In this document: positions 44,893-54,693 of the stretch, piece after piece
Layout: each line of letters opens with the position of its first letter
How positions within the stretch are numbered: position 1 is the stretch's first letter
Source: an uncultured Anaeromusa sp.
GTDB lineage: Bacteria > Bacillota > Negativicutes > Anaeromusales > Anaeromusaceae
Length of the DNA: 64,000 bases
Assembly: GCF_963668665.1 (NCBI RefSeq)
Contig: NZ_OY764902.1
Location: 496,001 to 560,000, forward strand
Reading direction: 5' to 3'
The notes under the pieces: model-generated
Told to the model about the DNA's origin: nothing
The model's database searches: none
The model's input: the letters and a program-made list of their open reading frames with translations, nothing else
Translations under genes and position numbers: made by a program

Positions 44893-45270
44893 TTACCGCT
44901 TCAATTCGTTTTCCGCTTCCAATACCGACTGTTCGTACCGGGAAATTTTGAGATCTAAGCGGTCTAACGTTTTCTGCATGTCGTTCATTCTTTCTTGCAG
45001 CAATCTGCGCTGTTCGATTAAAAGTTCTTTGCGCGCGTCACGGGTGTTCTCTCCTTGTTGGAATAAGCTTACATATTCGATTAATACTTCTATAGTAAGC
45101 CCGGCACCGCGCATGCATTTTACAAACTCAACCCAACGGCAGTCATCCTCACTGTAATCGCGATTCCCGCTTTTATTTCGCCCCACACGCGGAATCAAGC
45201 CAATACGTTCATAATAGCGGAGCGTATCATGAGGAATATTAAACTTTCCGCTAACTTCGGTAATTGTCAT
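44893..45270 (-). CDS. MerR-family regulator (NmlR/AdhR-like)
   Basis: 125 residues. Winged HTH about 1-70 (TITEVSGKFNIPHDTLRYYE), long dimerisation coiled coil to the end. Cysteines at 44 and 52; a Cys at position 52 is the one I recall as essential in the aldehyde sensor AdhR of Bacillus subtilis. No metal-binding C-terminal Cys pair. It is encoded within the operon driven by site D, so it is likely autoregulated, and it is the best candidate for all six palindromes. Confidence 0.92.
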   Translation of the reverse strand: MTITEVSGKFNIPHDTLRYYERIGLIPRVGRNKSGNRDYSEDDCRWVEFVKCMRGAGLTIEVLIEYVSLFQQGENTRDARKELLIEQRRLLQERMNDMQKTLDRLDLKISRYEQSVLEAENELKR

Positions 45271-45293
45271 TATTCTTCACCTCTTTTTAAAAC

Positions 45294-45857
45294 TTATTCG
45301 CTTACTTGCAGTCGGCTAAGCCAAGATGTAATTTTTTCATTTGCTTCGTTAACTTTACTTCCTTCTATCGCCAAACCGCTTCCAGCATGAGTAACAAAAG
45401 GAACAACAGTTTTTCCGGCCAGATCATTTTTCGCTAAAAATGAAGCGACCGGAGGCGCTATGGTGCCCCACCAGATTGGCGAACCTATAAAAACCACATC
45501 ATACGAGGCTATATTTTCAACTTTTGTTTTAATCTCCGGTTTATAATCGGCTTCAATTTCCTGTTTTGCTTGCTGGACTACGTCAGCATATTCACGCGGA
45601 TAGGGTTTTGCGGTTTCAATCTCCAGCAAATCGCCGCCGGTTTGCGCTTGGATTTTTTTAGCTGCCTCACGGGTATGCCCGCTGCGGGAATAATAAATAA
45701 TAAGGGTTTTTCTGCCTTGAATTCCTTCATCGGTTGTTTTGCTGTTTGCTTGTTGAAAAGACTGCATAATGTCCATAGCTGACAATGTTTGCATACCTGT
45801 AATTGCCAGCAGCAAAAGCAAAATCACAACAGAAAAGACTGTTTTGTTTTTCTTCAT
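45294..45857 (-). CDS. flavodoxin with N-terminal signal/anchor
   Basis: 187 residues. N-terminal MKKNK and 18 hydrophobic residues, ending near LSAMD, point to export or a membrane anchor. The flavodoxin domain starts at about 48 (TLIIYYSRSGHTREAAKKI), then GSPIWWGTIAPPVASFL and VTHAGSGLA. Between the aldo/keto reductase and merR in one operon; a possible electron partner for either membrane or periplasmic enzymes. Confidence 0.9.
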   Translation of the reverse strand: MKKNKTVFSVVILLLLLAITGMQTLSAMDIMQSFQQANSKTTDEGIQGRKTLIIYYSRSGHTREAAKKIQAQTGGDLLEIETAKPYPREYADVVQQAKQEIEADYKPEIKTKVENIASYDVVFIGSPIWWGTIAPPVASFLAKNDLAGKTVVPFVTHAGSGLAIEGSKVNEANEKITSWLSRLQVSE

Positions 45858-45883
45858 CCTTCTCTTTCCTCATCCAAGAAAAC

Positions 45884-47041
45884 TTACGCTTTATTTGTTG
45901 TCGGTGCGGGAAACGAAAGCGGAACTTCAAATACAGCTGCAACGTCCTTTAAACAATTCACAATTTCAATGTGCTGTGGACAGCTTTTTTCACACTTTTT
46001 ACAACCAATACACTCGGAAGCTTTACCGTGGGTCTTAGCGTAATTGTCATAGTACACGCGCTGCGTTGAAAAGCCAGTGCGCAGGGATTGTTTTTCAGTG
46101 TTATACAGGGCAAAGTATTTGGGAATGGCAATATTTTGGGGACAGCCTTCTACGCAATATTGACAGGCTGTACAAGGGATGGCAATGGCTTCGTTAATAA
46201 TTTCAACTGCTTTTTCTACAAGAGACGCTTCTTCTTGATTCAACGGTTGAAACTCTTGCATATAACCGGTATTGTCTAGGAGCTGTTTGTGGTTTGACAT
46301 GCCGCTTAAAACCATCATTACGCCTTCTTGACTGGCAGCAAAACGAATAGCCCAGGAAGGAATCGACAGTTCCGGATGACAGCCTTTAAATAAACGTTCG
46401 GCTTTTTCAGGCACGTGGGCCAACGTGCCGCCTTTTACCGGTTCCATGACAATCACTGGCTTATTATGTTTTCTCGCTACTTCATAACATTTGCCGGACT
46501 GGATACTCTCGTTATCCCAGTCCAGATAGTTTATTTGAAGTTGGACAAAATCAACCTCTGGATGCGCCGTCAGGATTTCATCCAGCAGCTCTGCGCGGTC
46601 ATGAAAGGAAAACCCCATTTTTTTAATTTGTCCAGCTTCTTTTTTTGCCTGAACAAAGGTAAAGCTGTCCAGTTTTTGGGCCGTTTCGTAGTTTGTAACT
46701 CCTAAATTGTGCAGCAAATAATAGTCGAAATACTCTACGCCGCATTTTTCCAACTGTTCATTAAAGATGCGTTCCTGATCTTCTTTGGTTTTTAAAAACA
46801 TGGTCGGTAGCTTTGTGGCAATGGTAAAGCTTTCACGCGGATGCCTCTTTACGACCGCTTCTCGAAGAGCGCACTCGCTTTCGCCGGCATGATACATATA
46901 CGCGGTGTCAAAATACGTGAATCCTCTTGCCAAAAAGGAATCCACCATCTGATTTAATTCCGCATGGTCAATGCTAGTCGGATTGTTAGCATCCTGAACA
47001 GGTAAACGCATAAAACCAAAGCCTAATTTTTTCATATTCAT
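45884..47041 (-). CDS. aldo/keto reductase with C-terminal ferredoxin domain
   Basis: 385 residues. AKR barrel to about 285 with FDTAYMY, IATKLP, YYLLHNL and [10 protein letters not shown]; then two 4Fe-4S motifs, [12 protein letters not shown] and [12 protein letters not shown]. Such forms reduce carbonyls in anaerobes with electrons from ferredoxin or flavodoxin, as inferred from the domains. First gene of the operon AKR, flavodoxin, merR, larC, larB. Confidence 0.93.
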   Translation of the reverse strand: MNMKKLGFGFMRLPVQDANNPTSIDHAELNQMVDSFLARGFTYFDTAYMYHAGESECALREAVVKRHPRESFTIATKLPTMFLKTKEDQERIFNEQLEKCGVEYFDYYLLHNLGVTNYETAQKLDSFTFVQAKKEAGQIKKMGFSFHDRAELLDEILTAHPEVDFVQLQINYLDWDNESIQSGKCYEVARKHNKPVIVMEPVKGGTLAHVPEKAERLFKGCHPELSIPSWAIRFAASQEGVMMVLSGMSNHKQLLDNTGYMQEFQPLNQEEASLVEKAVEIINEAIAIPCTACQYCVEGCPQNIAIPKYFALYNTEKQSLRTGFSTQRVYYDNYAKTHGKASECIGCKKCEKSCPQHIEIVNCLKDVAAVFEVPLSFPAPTTNKA

Positions 47042-47083
47042 TGAAATCCCTCACCTTGTTATATTTTTCTGTATGCTATTTAT

Positions 47084-47114
47084 ACTGTACTATCTTGAGT
47101 GCACTCCAAGTCAA
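47084..47114 (-). promoter_or_regulatory. MerR-type promoter, site D (AKR-merR-lar operon)
   Basis: Minus strand TTGACT (47109-47114), 19-bp spacer with TGGAGTGCACTCAAG, TACAGT (47084-47089). Confidence 0.82.
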
Positions 47115-47174
47115 TGCTTTTTTAAGCACTTATAGAAAATCGAGTCTATACGGCAGCTTTGCTAAAAGACATTT

Positions 47175-48350
47175 TCAATGTGCCTTGTTTTTAGCTGTTT
47201 TCCCAAAAAGTATTTTTAAAGAAACGGCGGCGCATAGGGCCAAGAAAACAGTGATAGCTCCCAGCCCGCTGATTATGGCAAGAGATGATGTAGTTACTGC
47301 AAAACCCCCGAGAGTAGCGCCTGCGGCAAACCCAAGCTGTACACAAGAGCTGTTTAAGCTAAGCATAATACTCGCAATCGTAGGTTCAAGCAACGATATG
47401 TTGACGCTTTGCGTTAAACCAAATGTCCAGGCCGCGGTAGCCCACAATAAAATCAGCAGAATGGAAAGCGACTCCCATCCTGCGCTTAATGATAAAGAAG
47501 CTAAAGCAATCCCTTGAACAGCTATGCTGCCGAACAAAGTTGGCGTAATACCGAGATGATCGACTAAACGCCCGCCTAGCTTAGATCCAATTAAACTGGC
47601 TATCCCGATGGCGGAAAGAACCATGCTCAATGCTTGCTCCTCGACAGTTACAACGCTTGCTAGAAACGGTGTAATATACGTATTGAAAACTGAATAGCTT
47701 GTAAACACCAGAAAGGTAATGCTCAAGGCCGCAACAAGCTGTGGGTTTTTTAAGAGCCCAAGCTGCTGCCCAAAAGGCATCGGCGCTTTTCCGGCGTCTG
47801 CCGTAAAGAATTTTTTAATGACTACGGCTCCTGTTACGCTTAAAAAGCCGAGCACCCAGAAAATTACTTGCCAGTCATAAATAGACGCAATTACCCTCCC
47901 AAGAGGAACCCCAAAAACCAATGAGGAGCTGAATCCTAAAGAAATACTCGACATGGCTGCGCCTTGTTTTCCGGGCAAAGCTAGATTTGCCGCCATCGCG
48001 AAGGACGTAGCGACAAAAACGCCGGTTCCAACACCTAATACGATACGCGCCAATAGCAGAGAGTTAAACCCTGAGAAAAATAGAGTTAAGGCAATACCGC
48101 CTAAAAGGATTACCAAAGACACTAATAGCTGTCTTCGTAAATCTAGTTTTAATCGCGTCATGGTTAACACCAGAAGCGGTGTTCCTAGGGCGCTAGCCAA
48201 GGCGAAGGCACTGATCAGCTGACCAGCAGTTGCTATCGACACACCAGCATAGGCTGCTATTTTATCTAAAATCCCTACAATAACAAATTGCGATGTGCCT
48301 ACTAAAAAACTAAGAATCGTTAGTACGTAAATTTTCCAGAGGTTACTCAT
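47175..48350 (-). CDS. MFS transporter (DHA1/AraJ-like)
   Basis: 391 residues, twelve hydrophobic segments. Motif A-like region LVLTMTRLKLDLRRQLL and ARIVLGVGTGVFVATSF match the drug:proton antiporter-1 branch. Substrate unknown. It lies between two MerR-type operons but no palindrome is seen in its 72-base upstream gap. Confidence 0.9.
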   Translation of the reverse strand: MSNLWKIYVLTILSFLVGTSQFVIVGILDKIAAYAGVSIATAGQLISAFALASALGTPLLVLTMTRLKLDLRRQLLVSLVILLGGIALTLFFSGFNSLLLARIVLGVGTGVFVATSFAMAANLALPGKQGAAMSSISLGFSSSLVFGVPLGRVIASIYDWQVIFWVLGFLSVTGAVVIKKFFTADAGKAPMPFGQQLGLLKNPQLVAALSITFLVFTSYSVFNTYITPFLASVVTVEEQALSMVLSAIGIASLIGSKLGGRLVDHLGITPTLFGSIAVQGIALASLSLSAGWESLSILLILLWATAAWTFGLTQSVNISLLEPTIASIMLSLNSSCVQLGFAAGATLGGFAVTTSSLAIISGLGAITVFLALCAAVSLKILFGKTAKNKAH

Positions 48351-48422
48351 GTGGAGTCCTTTCCAATTTCTAGTTAAAAAACATAAAACAAGTTCTATTC
48401 CCCAGCGCTTATACTACCGCCT

Positions 48423-49769
48423 TCAATCATAACGGGGCACGATGATAACTGCGGAATTTTCTACAGGACAAGCATTTTCACAAGCGCCGCACCCGATACA
48501 GCGTTCATGATCAATATAAGGACGTTTGTATTCGTCAATAGAGATAGCATTAGCCGGACAGCGTTCTTTGCAAATCAAGCAATCCTTTCCCTGACTCCAG
48601 GCCAGACAGGTTGATTCATTCAATAAGGCGATGCCGATTGTTGCATCTAGAGGGGCAACTGGCTGAATAGCTCCCGTCGGACAAACGCTGTTGCACATCA
48701 TGCACAGTTCGCAGGCGCCCTTTCTGGGGATAAGCTCCGGTGTTCCATAGGCGATGCCTCCTTCCATTATGGAGACGGCTTGTAAGCCTTTGGTGGGGCA
48801 CACTTTTATACAGCGGCTGCAGCGGTTGCATGTCGCTAAAAAATCAGTCTCTATAATCGCTCCAGGAGGACGCAGTCGTCGAGCTTCACCACTTAAGGGT
48901 ATGGGGCGTAGCGTCAAACCCACTATGCCACCCGCTAGCAGTGCGGTTCCCAGCTTAAAAAGCCGGCGTCGCGAAGGCAAGGAAGGTTGCTGGTTTGAAA
49001 CGGACGAGACTGCTCTTTGCCAGGTAATCGCATTTTGAGGGCAGTTTTCAATGCAGCGTCCACAGTTTAAACAATCTTCGCTTTTTGCAGCATGCTTACT
49101 GTCCATCCCTTGGCTTGGACATTCCCGGGTGCATTTGCCGCAATGCAGACAGTTTTCATTTATCTGGGGACTTATTCGGCGGAAAGAAGCTAATTCAGCC
49201 AAAAGAAGACCTGTCGGACAAAACGTGGCACACCAAAAACGAGGAAAAAAACATAAACTAGATAGTATGATTCCGGTTAACAGCCAAGGCAACTGTCCTA
49301 AAGCCAGTCGTGTGATTTCATGGCTTAACAACGAGAATGGTGCAGTCAATAGGGTAAGCGCCGTCCCGGAGCACACGCTCAAAAGGAAAAGCCCCAGCAA
49401 CCATAACCGTCTCCGCCGTATCCTGTTTACAGCACCGTTGCGGTTGCGCAGATGTAAAAACTTCTTGAAATAGTACGTTAGATTCAGCAAAGCTCCTAGA
49501 GGGCAAAACCAGCCGCAAAAAACTCTTCCAAAGTAGACGGTTATAAGCACGACTACTAGCGTCAGCCAGCTCCACATTGGCAACGTCAAAGTGGAGTGCA
49601 TTTCCAGGAGTATCAGCCAAGGATCTAACCGTGAAAGCCATAAAACCAGTTTTGCTGGTTCTGGCCATGAATAGCTTGTAGCCAAAATCGAATAGGAAAA
49701 AAGCAGCAAGATGCTAGAAGGAATCAGCACGCGGCCTACTGCTAACGGCCCATTTTTTTGTTGTTTCAT
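48423..49769 (-). CDS. NapH-NapG-like polyferredoxin fusion
   Basis: 448 residues. The N-terminal half is NapH/YccM-like: five to six membrane segments with CGWFCPLG and CATFCPTG, then CLHCGKCTRECP and CLNCGRCIENCP. A second part begins with SRRRLFKLG and a hydrophobic run, like the Tat region of NapG, followed by four more 4Fe-4S motifs (CNRCSRCIKVCP, CELCMMCNSVCP, CLICKERCP, CIGCGACENACP). It would pass electrons across the membrane. It starts one base after the DUF362 gene ends and is co-transcribed with it. Confidence 0.85.
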   Translation of the reverse strand: MKQQKNGPLAVGRVLIPSSILLLFSYSILATSYSWPEPAKLVLWLSRLDPWLILLEMHSTLTLPMWSWLTLVVVLITVYFGRVFCGWFCPLGALLNLTYYFKKFLHLRNRNGAVNRIRRRRLWLLGLFLLSVCSGTALTLLTAPFSLLSHEITRLALGQLPWLLTGIILSSLCFFPRFWCATFCPTGLLLAELASFRRISPQINENCLHCGKCTRECPSQGMDSKHAAKSEDCLNCGRCIENCPQNAITWQRAVSSVSNQQPSLPSRRRLFKLGTALLAGGIVGLTLRPIPLSGEARRLRPPGAIIETDFLATCNRCSRCIKVCPTKGLQAVSIMEGGIAYGTPELIPRKGACELCMMCNSVCPTGAIQPVAPLDATIGIALLNESTCLAWSQGKDCLICKERCPANAISIDEYKRPYIDHERCIGCGACENACPVENSAVIIVPRYD

Positions 49770-49770
49770 T

Positions 49771-50709
49771 CTATGCTTTCAACACCTCGATACGATTCCA
49801 GTCTAAATTGCCTACGCTAAGCTTAGAGGCTATGGCTAAATGCTTGATGTCTGCAGCGTTCATACCCAGCAAGCTGGCTCCGTAGGCATCAGCAGCCAGC
49901 ATATCTGTACTAAAGACCACCTGCTTCCATTCTTGGATCGGTCCTGGCCCGGAAGGTCCATTGGCGGTAATACCTTTAAGGGCATCCATAATGGTCAGTG
50001 TAGGCTTTTTAAAAGCTGATAGTTCAGCGATGGTTTGATGTAAGTCGGTTTGATGAAAAATATTTCGATCCCAAACAATACCCATTAAATTTTTCAAACC
50101 GGCAGAGATGCCCGTAGGATCGCATTGCTTTAAAATCGGCATATTGATAAAGACATCCGCATCCAGCACATCTTTAGCATAATCCGCTGTTTTCAAAATA
50201 GTCCCGTTGAGATTGACGCTGCTATAAAACTCTCCTGTCTGTGAGTTGATAGTGTAGGCTTTGCCGCCTACTTGACGTACAGCTGCTTCCATGCCGCTCA
50301 TGCGCAGACACAGTTCACCGGCATAAAAGGTATGGTCGATAACCCGCACTTCTTTCGCTCCGGCTTCCAGACATTGCTTTACTACAGCGCCCACCAACAG
50401 CGGGTTGGTAGTTACGCCTGCATCAGGTCCGCGGGTGCTACTGAAGTTTGGCTTAATTGTTACTAACGCTCCTGATTTTATATAGCTTCCGATCCCCCCC
50501 ATGGCCGCAAAGCCTTTTTTGATTATACTTTCGACATCCTCCCCGCTTACAATTGCCATTTTTGCTTTGAGTTCACTTGGAACTTGCCCTTTTTCACTTT
50601 TGTTTTGCTCAGGCACAACTGGACGAGGCGAATCAAAAATACAACCTGGTAGCACGGTAATGGTAGCTCCGGTGGCCATTGCCAGCTTGATGAAATTCCG
50701 TCGATTCAT
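49771..50709 (-). CDS. DUF362 protein, Tat lipoprotein (2)
   Basis: 312 residues. NRRNFIKLAM twin-arginine motif followed by TVLPGC, a lipobox, so probably a Tat-exported lipoprotein. DUF362 core: TIKPNFSSTRGPDAGVTTNP, PILKQCDPTGISAGLKNLMGI. More distant from the other two copies. First gene of the operon with the NapHG fusion, under site E. Confidence 0.87.
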   Translation of the reverse strand: MNRRNFIKLAMATGATITVLPGCIFDSPRPVVPEQNKSEKGQVPSELKAKMAIVSGEDVESIIKKGFAAMGGIGSYIKSGALVTIKPNFSSTRGPDAGVTTNPLLVGAVVKQCLEAGAKEVRVIDHTFYAGELCLRMSGMEAAVRQVGGKAYTINSQTGEFYSSVNLNGTILKTADYAKDVLDADVFINMPILKQCDPTGISAGLKNLMGIVWDRNIFHQTDLHQTIAELSAFKKPTLTIMDALKGITANGPSGPGPIQEWKQVVFSTDMLAADAYGASLLGMNAADIKHLAIASKLSVGNLDWNRIEVLKA

Positions 50710-50742
50710 AGTTTCCCTCCTCTTTTACTCTCGTTTTCTTTT

Positions 50743-50773
50743 AGTTTACCTTCTAGAGTTAACTCCAAGTCAA
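50743..50773 (-). promoter_or_regulatory. MerR-type promoter, site E (DUF362-NapHG operon)
   Basis: Minus strand TTGACT (50768-50773), 19-bp spacer with TGGAGTTAACTCTAG, TAAACT (50743-50748). Confidence 0.82.
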
Positions 50774-50810
50774 GCCAAATGAAATTTATAAATACGCTTG
50801 TGTAACATAG

Positions 50811-50852
50811 AAAAGGTTGCATTGAAGGATACTATCAACGCAACCTTTTTTG
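50811..50852. terminator. terminator of the MATE transporter operon
   Basis: Stem AAAAGGTTGCATTGA / TCAACGCAACCTTTT (one mismatch) with flanking A/T runs. Confidence 0.75.
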
Positions 50853-50921
50853 TATTTCCATCCATTATCAAGCATCTCTATTTTCCCTTTTGCATTTGCA
50901 AATCTAAAAATCGCCATCATG

Positions 50922-52274
50922 TCAAATTGCTTGATAGTTAGTCCATGTTCCACGCATATAACGGACAAGAAAAACCACTGCCTTAACCGCCCAATCAAAG
51001 AACATGGCAATCCAGGTACCAAACATCCCCATCCCAAGATAGATCGCAAAAATATAAGATAATAAAATTCTGCAAAGAATCATGGAAGCCGTGCCAATGA
51101 GCATAGAAAATCTTGCATCTCCTGCGGCTCGAAAAGTCACTGGCAGTGTGTATGCTAATGGCCATATCAAGATTTCCACAATTGCATGTGCCCAAACAAT
51201 ATCACTCGTTAACTCTGTGGCTTCTTGTGAAAGTCCATATATCCATAAAATTAACGGCAATAATGCTAACACGATAACACAAGTAACGATCTGCGCTGCA
51301 TAAACAATCTTCAATACTTTTTTTGTATAATATCGTGCTTGCTCATAGTCTTTTGCACCGATACACCGAGCAATAATAACTGTAAGACCAAAACCAATCG
51401 CCATTCCCGGCAAAGCTTCAAACATGACAATGGTTCCGCCTACAGCATTTGCTGCAATAGCCGATGTGCCAAACATGGAAACGAGGCTCAGAACCACAAT
51501 ACGCCCCAAATAGAAAAGGCCATTCTCCAGGCCATATGGCACTCCAATCCCTAAAACCTGCCGGATAAGCTTTAAATTGAAATCTGGCCGCCAGCTTCGT
51601 TCAAGATACAGTAACAGCCTCTTATCCATCGCCAATTTCAAGATGATAAGAGCTGCCGCTATGCGAGTGACAACGGTTGGAATCGCTACCCCCTCCACGC
51701 CAAAATGAAAGCCGTAAATCAACACAGCATTGCCTATAGCATGGACAATATTCATCACTAGCATGATCACCATAGGCAAGCGGGCATTGCCCATGGTGCG
51801 AAAAATGGCAGCTCCAGCATTATATAACGCCAAGAAAGGGATGGATAATGCAGTAATCGTAAGATACCGGTCCGCATGTTCATAAACTTCTGGCGTGATC
51901 TGACCAAAAATGCCATGCAGTATTAACGGCTTTGCAAGGTAAACAAGTACCATAATCACCAACGAAGATAATTCCGCGAACCAGACAAGCTGATTCGCAG
52001 TATTTCTCGCATCTGTATGTTCTTGGCGACCTAGATATTGACCAGCTACAACAGCACCACCCGTAGATAATGCTGCAAATAAACTAATCAACAAGGCCAT
52101 TACAAAATCCACTAAGGAAACACCTGATACTGCAGCTTCTCCAACATAAGCCGCCATAATGGAATCGGCTAAGCCAACCAGATATTCCAGAAATTGTTCA
52201 ATAATAATAGGCAAAAACAGTTTGAGCAAATCTCGGTTATTAAAAAATATTCTCTTCTCCAAAAAGCACTTCAC
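50922..52274 (-). CDS. MATE-family efflux protein
   Basis: 450 residues with about twelve helices in two MatE repeats (about 15-175 and 240-400). LFLPIIIEQFLEYLVGLADSIMAAYVGE and GIGVPYGLENGLFYLGRIVVLS are the repeat starts. Exports cationic compounds using Na+ or H+. Probably the last gene of a minus-strand cluster running from 56956. Confidence 0.92.
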   Translation of the reverse strand: MKCFLEKRIFFNNRDLLKLFLPIIIEQFLEYLVGLADSIMAAYVGEAAVSGVSLVDFVMALLISLFAALSTGGAVVAGQYLGRQEHTDARNTANQLVWFAELSSLVIMVLVYLAKPLILHGIFGQITPEVYEHADRYLTITALSIPFLALYNAGAAIFRTMGNARLPMVIMLVMNIVHAIGNAVLIYGFHFGVEGVAIPTVVTRIAAALIILKLAMDKRLLLYLERSWRPDFNLKLIRQVLGIGVPYGLENGLFYLGRIVVLSLVSMFGTSAIAANAVGGTIVMFEALPGMAIGFGLTVIIARCIGAKDYEQARYYTKKVLKIVYAAQIVTCVIVLALLPLILWIYGLSQEATELTSDIVWAHAIVEILIWPLAYTLPVTFRAAGDARFSMLIGTASMILCRILLSYIFAIYLGMGMFGTWIAMFFDWAVKAVVFLVRYMRGTWTNYQAI

Positions 52275-52325
52275 ACTTTCCTTGGTTTTTGCTAACGAAT
52301 CCTATTGCTCGAAGTGTATTTTCTA

Positions 52326-53552
52326 TCACATTTCGCAATGTTTATTGTTCAATGCATATACCCCAATAACCCCACAAAGAACTAAAAAGAGAATACCTAT
52401 ACTTAAAATCGCTTTAAAGCCGATAAAATCAGCTGCCAATCCCCAGCCACCTGCTGTAAGCGCACCACCTATAGCAAAGGCCATAGATACATTGGAATAA
52501 ATCTGAGGATAATCCTTGCTGCCAAAAACAGCTCGAACCAGCATCGGGGTTTGCACAGTAACTCCGGCATACGCCCAGCCAAACAAAAAACACCCTACTG
52601 TAACAACGGCAATCCCCATTTCCCCAAGCAATAAAAGTCCTAGTCCACTAACGCCAAACCCGGCGGTAATGAGTACACCCACAGTATTGTTTTTATCGTT
52701 AATCACCCCCAGGGCAATCTTGCCTATAGTAACTCCAAGCATGACCGCCGAAGCAGCAAAGGATGCCTGCTCCAAACTATAACTTAAACCATTAACATAA
52801 TTGGGTATGAACAAATTCAAAGTTGATGTTGCAATCATAAAAAACGCAAACAATAACATACCATAAAACACAGGCATTTTGATTGCATCAGCATATGCCG
52901 TACCACCAGAAGACACCATTCCTCGCTCTTGTTTTTTCTCACCAAACGGTACCAAGCCCTTATCTTCAGGCTGGTTTCTTAATAGCAGGCCTAAAAAAGG
53001 GGACACAATGCACAGGATAATTACTCCAAATATTGCATATGTCATCCGCCAGCCATAAGCACTAATTAAGTAAGCGCAAACCGGATTAAACATAATACCG
53101 CCAATACCTGAGGCTGCACTGCATATCCCCATAAAAAAGCCTACACGAGTCTTAAACCAACTGTTAATCAAAGTTGGAAAGCTTAAGTACAGTAAAAAAG
53201 ATAATGTTACGCCTAAAACACAGCCTGCCACATAAAACTGCCAAACAGCGGTAAAAAAGCTCATTGCCAGTAGGCACAACCCCATTACAGCCGAACTGAT
53301 TGTCAACAGTATTCTGGCTCCATATTTTTTCATTTGCCTACCTGCTACAGACAACATCAGAGATGAAGCTAAATAATTAAAGGACATATACAACCCAAAC
53401 TGCCCTACCGGTACCCCCAGTTCCGAACTGACCGGTCTATAAAATATGCCTGCACTGCTCATAACTAGGCCAACGTTAATGCCCATGATCAAGCAGCAAC
53501 AAAAAACAATTATATACCCATAATGAACCTTCAAGGACTCATTTCTTGTCAT
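52326..53552 (-). CDS. MFS transporter (oxalate/formate antiporter-like)
   Basis: 408 residues, twelve helices. HYGYIIVFCCCLIMGINVGLVMSSAGIFYRPVS is typical of the OFA/monocarboxylate type. It may move a small organic acid. Placed between MATE and DUF362 genes; 51-base gaps on each side. Confidence 0.88.
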   Translation of the reverse strand: MTRNESLKVHYGYIIVFCCCLIMGINVGLVMSSAGIFYRPVSSELGVPVGQFGLYMSFNYLASSLMLSVAGRQMKKYGARILLTISSAVMGLCLLAMSFFTAVWQFYVAGCVLGVTLSFLLYLSFPTLINSWFKTRVGFFMGICSAASGIGGIMFNPVCAYLISAYGWRMTYAIFGVIILCIVSPFLGLLLRNQPEDKGLVPFGEKKQERGMVSSGGTAYADAIKMPVFYGMLLFAFFMIATSTLNLFIPNYVNGLSYSLEQASFAASAVMLGVTIGKIALGVINDKNNTVGVLITAGFGVSGLGLLLLGEMGIAVVTVGCFLFGWAYAGVTVQTPMLVRAVFGSKDYPQIYSNVSMAFAIGGALTAGGWGLAADFIGFKAILSIGILFLVLCGVIGVYALNNKHCEM

Positions 53553-53603
53553 TGTCGCCTCCTTGCTTTACTAAACCTGCGGTTTTAACGGTCATAGCAA
53601 TAG

Positions 53604-54647
53604 CTAGTCAATAGAAATCAACTCATATTGTGCATTTCCCATTTTTAATTTCCGCATTGCCGCTAATTGATGCAATCCATGGCGTGATTCTATACGTTCA
53701 ACAAGATCATGCTTTTCATTTTCAGGTTTAGCATATACCAAATCCACCGAGGCCTGATCAATCGCTAATATATCGGTAGAGGCTAAAATCCCAATATCCG
53801 GAATTTTAGGCTCTGCAGCCCGAATGCCAGCACAATCACAATCAACCGACATACGTCTTAAAACATTAATAAAAACAATATGCTTTCCAAAATAATCAAT
53901 CGTTGCTTTTCCTGAATCAGCCATATTCTCCATAAATAAATCCTTTTTAGCCATTGAATCACGCCAATCCGTAGGTTCAGGCGCCGTTGATTTATTAAAG
54001 CCGTGGACCATTCTCTTCCCAACAATGCCATCAGCACAACCAATTGCTATATTTTTCAAAGAACCTCCAAATCCACCAGAAGCATGCCCTTTAAAATGAG
54101 TAAGAACAACCATAGAATCATAATTTACAATATGTCCACCCATAGAAACTTCCGGAAGGTGCAGCGCATTCTTTACAGGAAGCATAATTGCACCTTCTTC
54201 ATCTAAAATGTCAACCGGACAAAAAGTCCAACCATTAACTTCTAACGTTTTACGATGCTTTTCTGTCGTATCTCTATCGCCAGTGTACATAGTATTCGTT
54301 TCTATGATCGTGCTGTCTGGAATGTAAGCTTGAAAATCTTTTACCATATCACGGGGCAAAATATTAGGTCCATGCTGCTCACCAGTATGCAGTTTAATAG
54401 CAATTTTCCCATAAATACTTTCGTTGATTTTATCATATAAGCGAATCAAGTTTTTGGAACCTATTTGCTTGGTAAAGTAGACTTTAGCGCTAGAACCCAT
54501 TACTTTTGTTTTCGATACATCTGCACTTCCAACCACCGGAGCTTGCGCCAATGTCCTATTTATCGATCCAAGTCCAGATAAAGCAGCACCTACGCCAACA
54601 GCCGTTGCTCCAGCTAATTTTACAAAATCACGTCTTGATATTGCCAT
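53604..54647 (-). CDS. DUF362 protein with Tat signal (3)
   Basis: 347 residues. SRRDFVKLAG Tat motif, hydrophobic stretch, TLAQA cleavage region. Same core motifs as the copy at 33670 (HTGEQHGPNILP, NGWTFCPVD, LTHFKGHASGGFGGSLKN, DCDCAG) and clearly its close paralogue. ATG 54647 follows GGAGGG. It seems co-transcribed with the SDR gene (46-base gap). Confidence 0.88.
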   Translation of the reverse strand: MAISRRDFVKLAGATAVGVGAALSGLGSINRTLAQAPVVGSADVSKTKVMGSSAKVYFTKQIGSKNLIRLYDKINESIYGKIAIKLHTGEQHGPNILPRDMVKDFQAYIPDSTIIETNTMYTGDRDTTEKHRKTLEVNGWTFCPVDILDEEGAIMLPVKNALHLPEVSMGGHIVNYDSMVVLTHFKGHASGGFGGSLKNIAIGCADGIVGKRMVHGFNKSTAPEPTDWRDSMAKKDLFMENMADSGKATIDYFGKHIVFINVLRRMSVDCDCAGIRAAEPKIPDIGILASTDILAIDQASVDLVYAKPENEKHDLVERIESRHGLHQLAAMRKLKMGNAQYELISID

Positions 54648-54693
54648 CAAAATCCCTCCATCTACTTTTACAGCACTTTGCATTAGTGAAACA

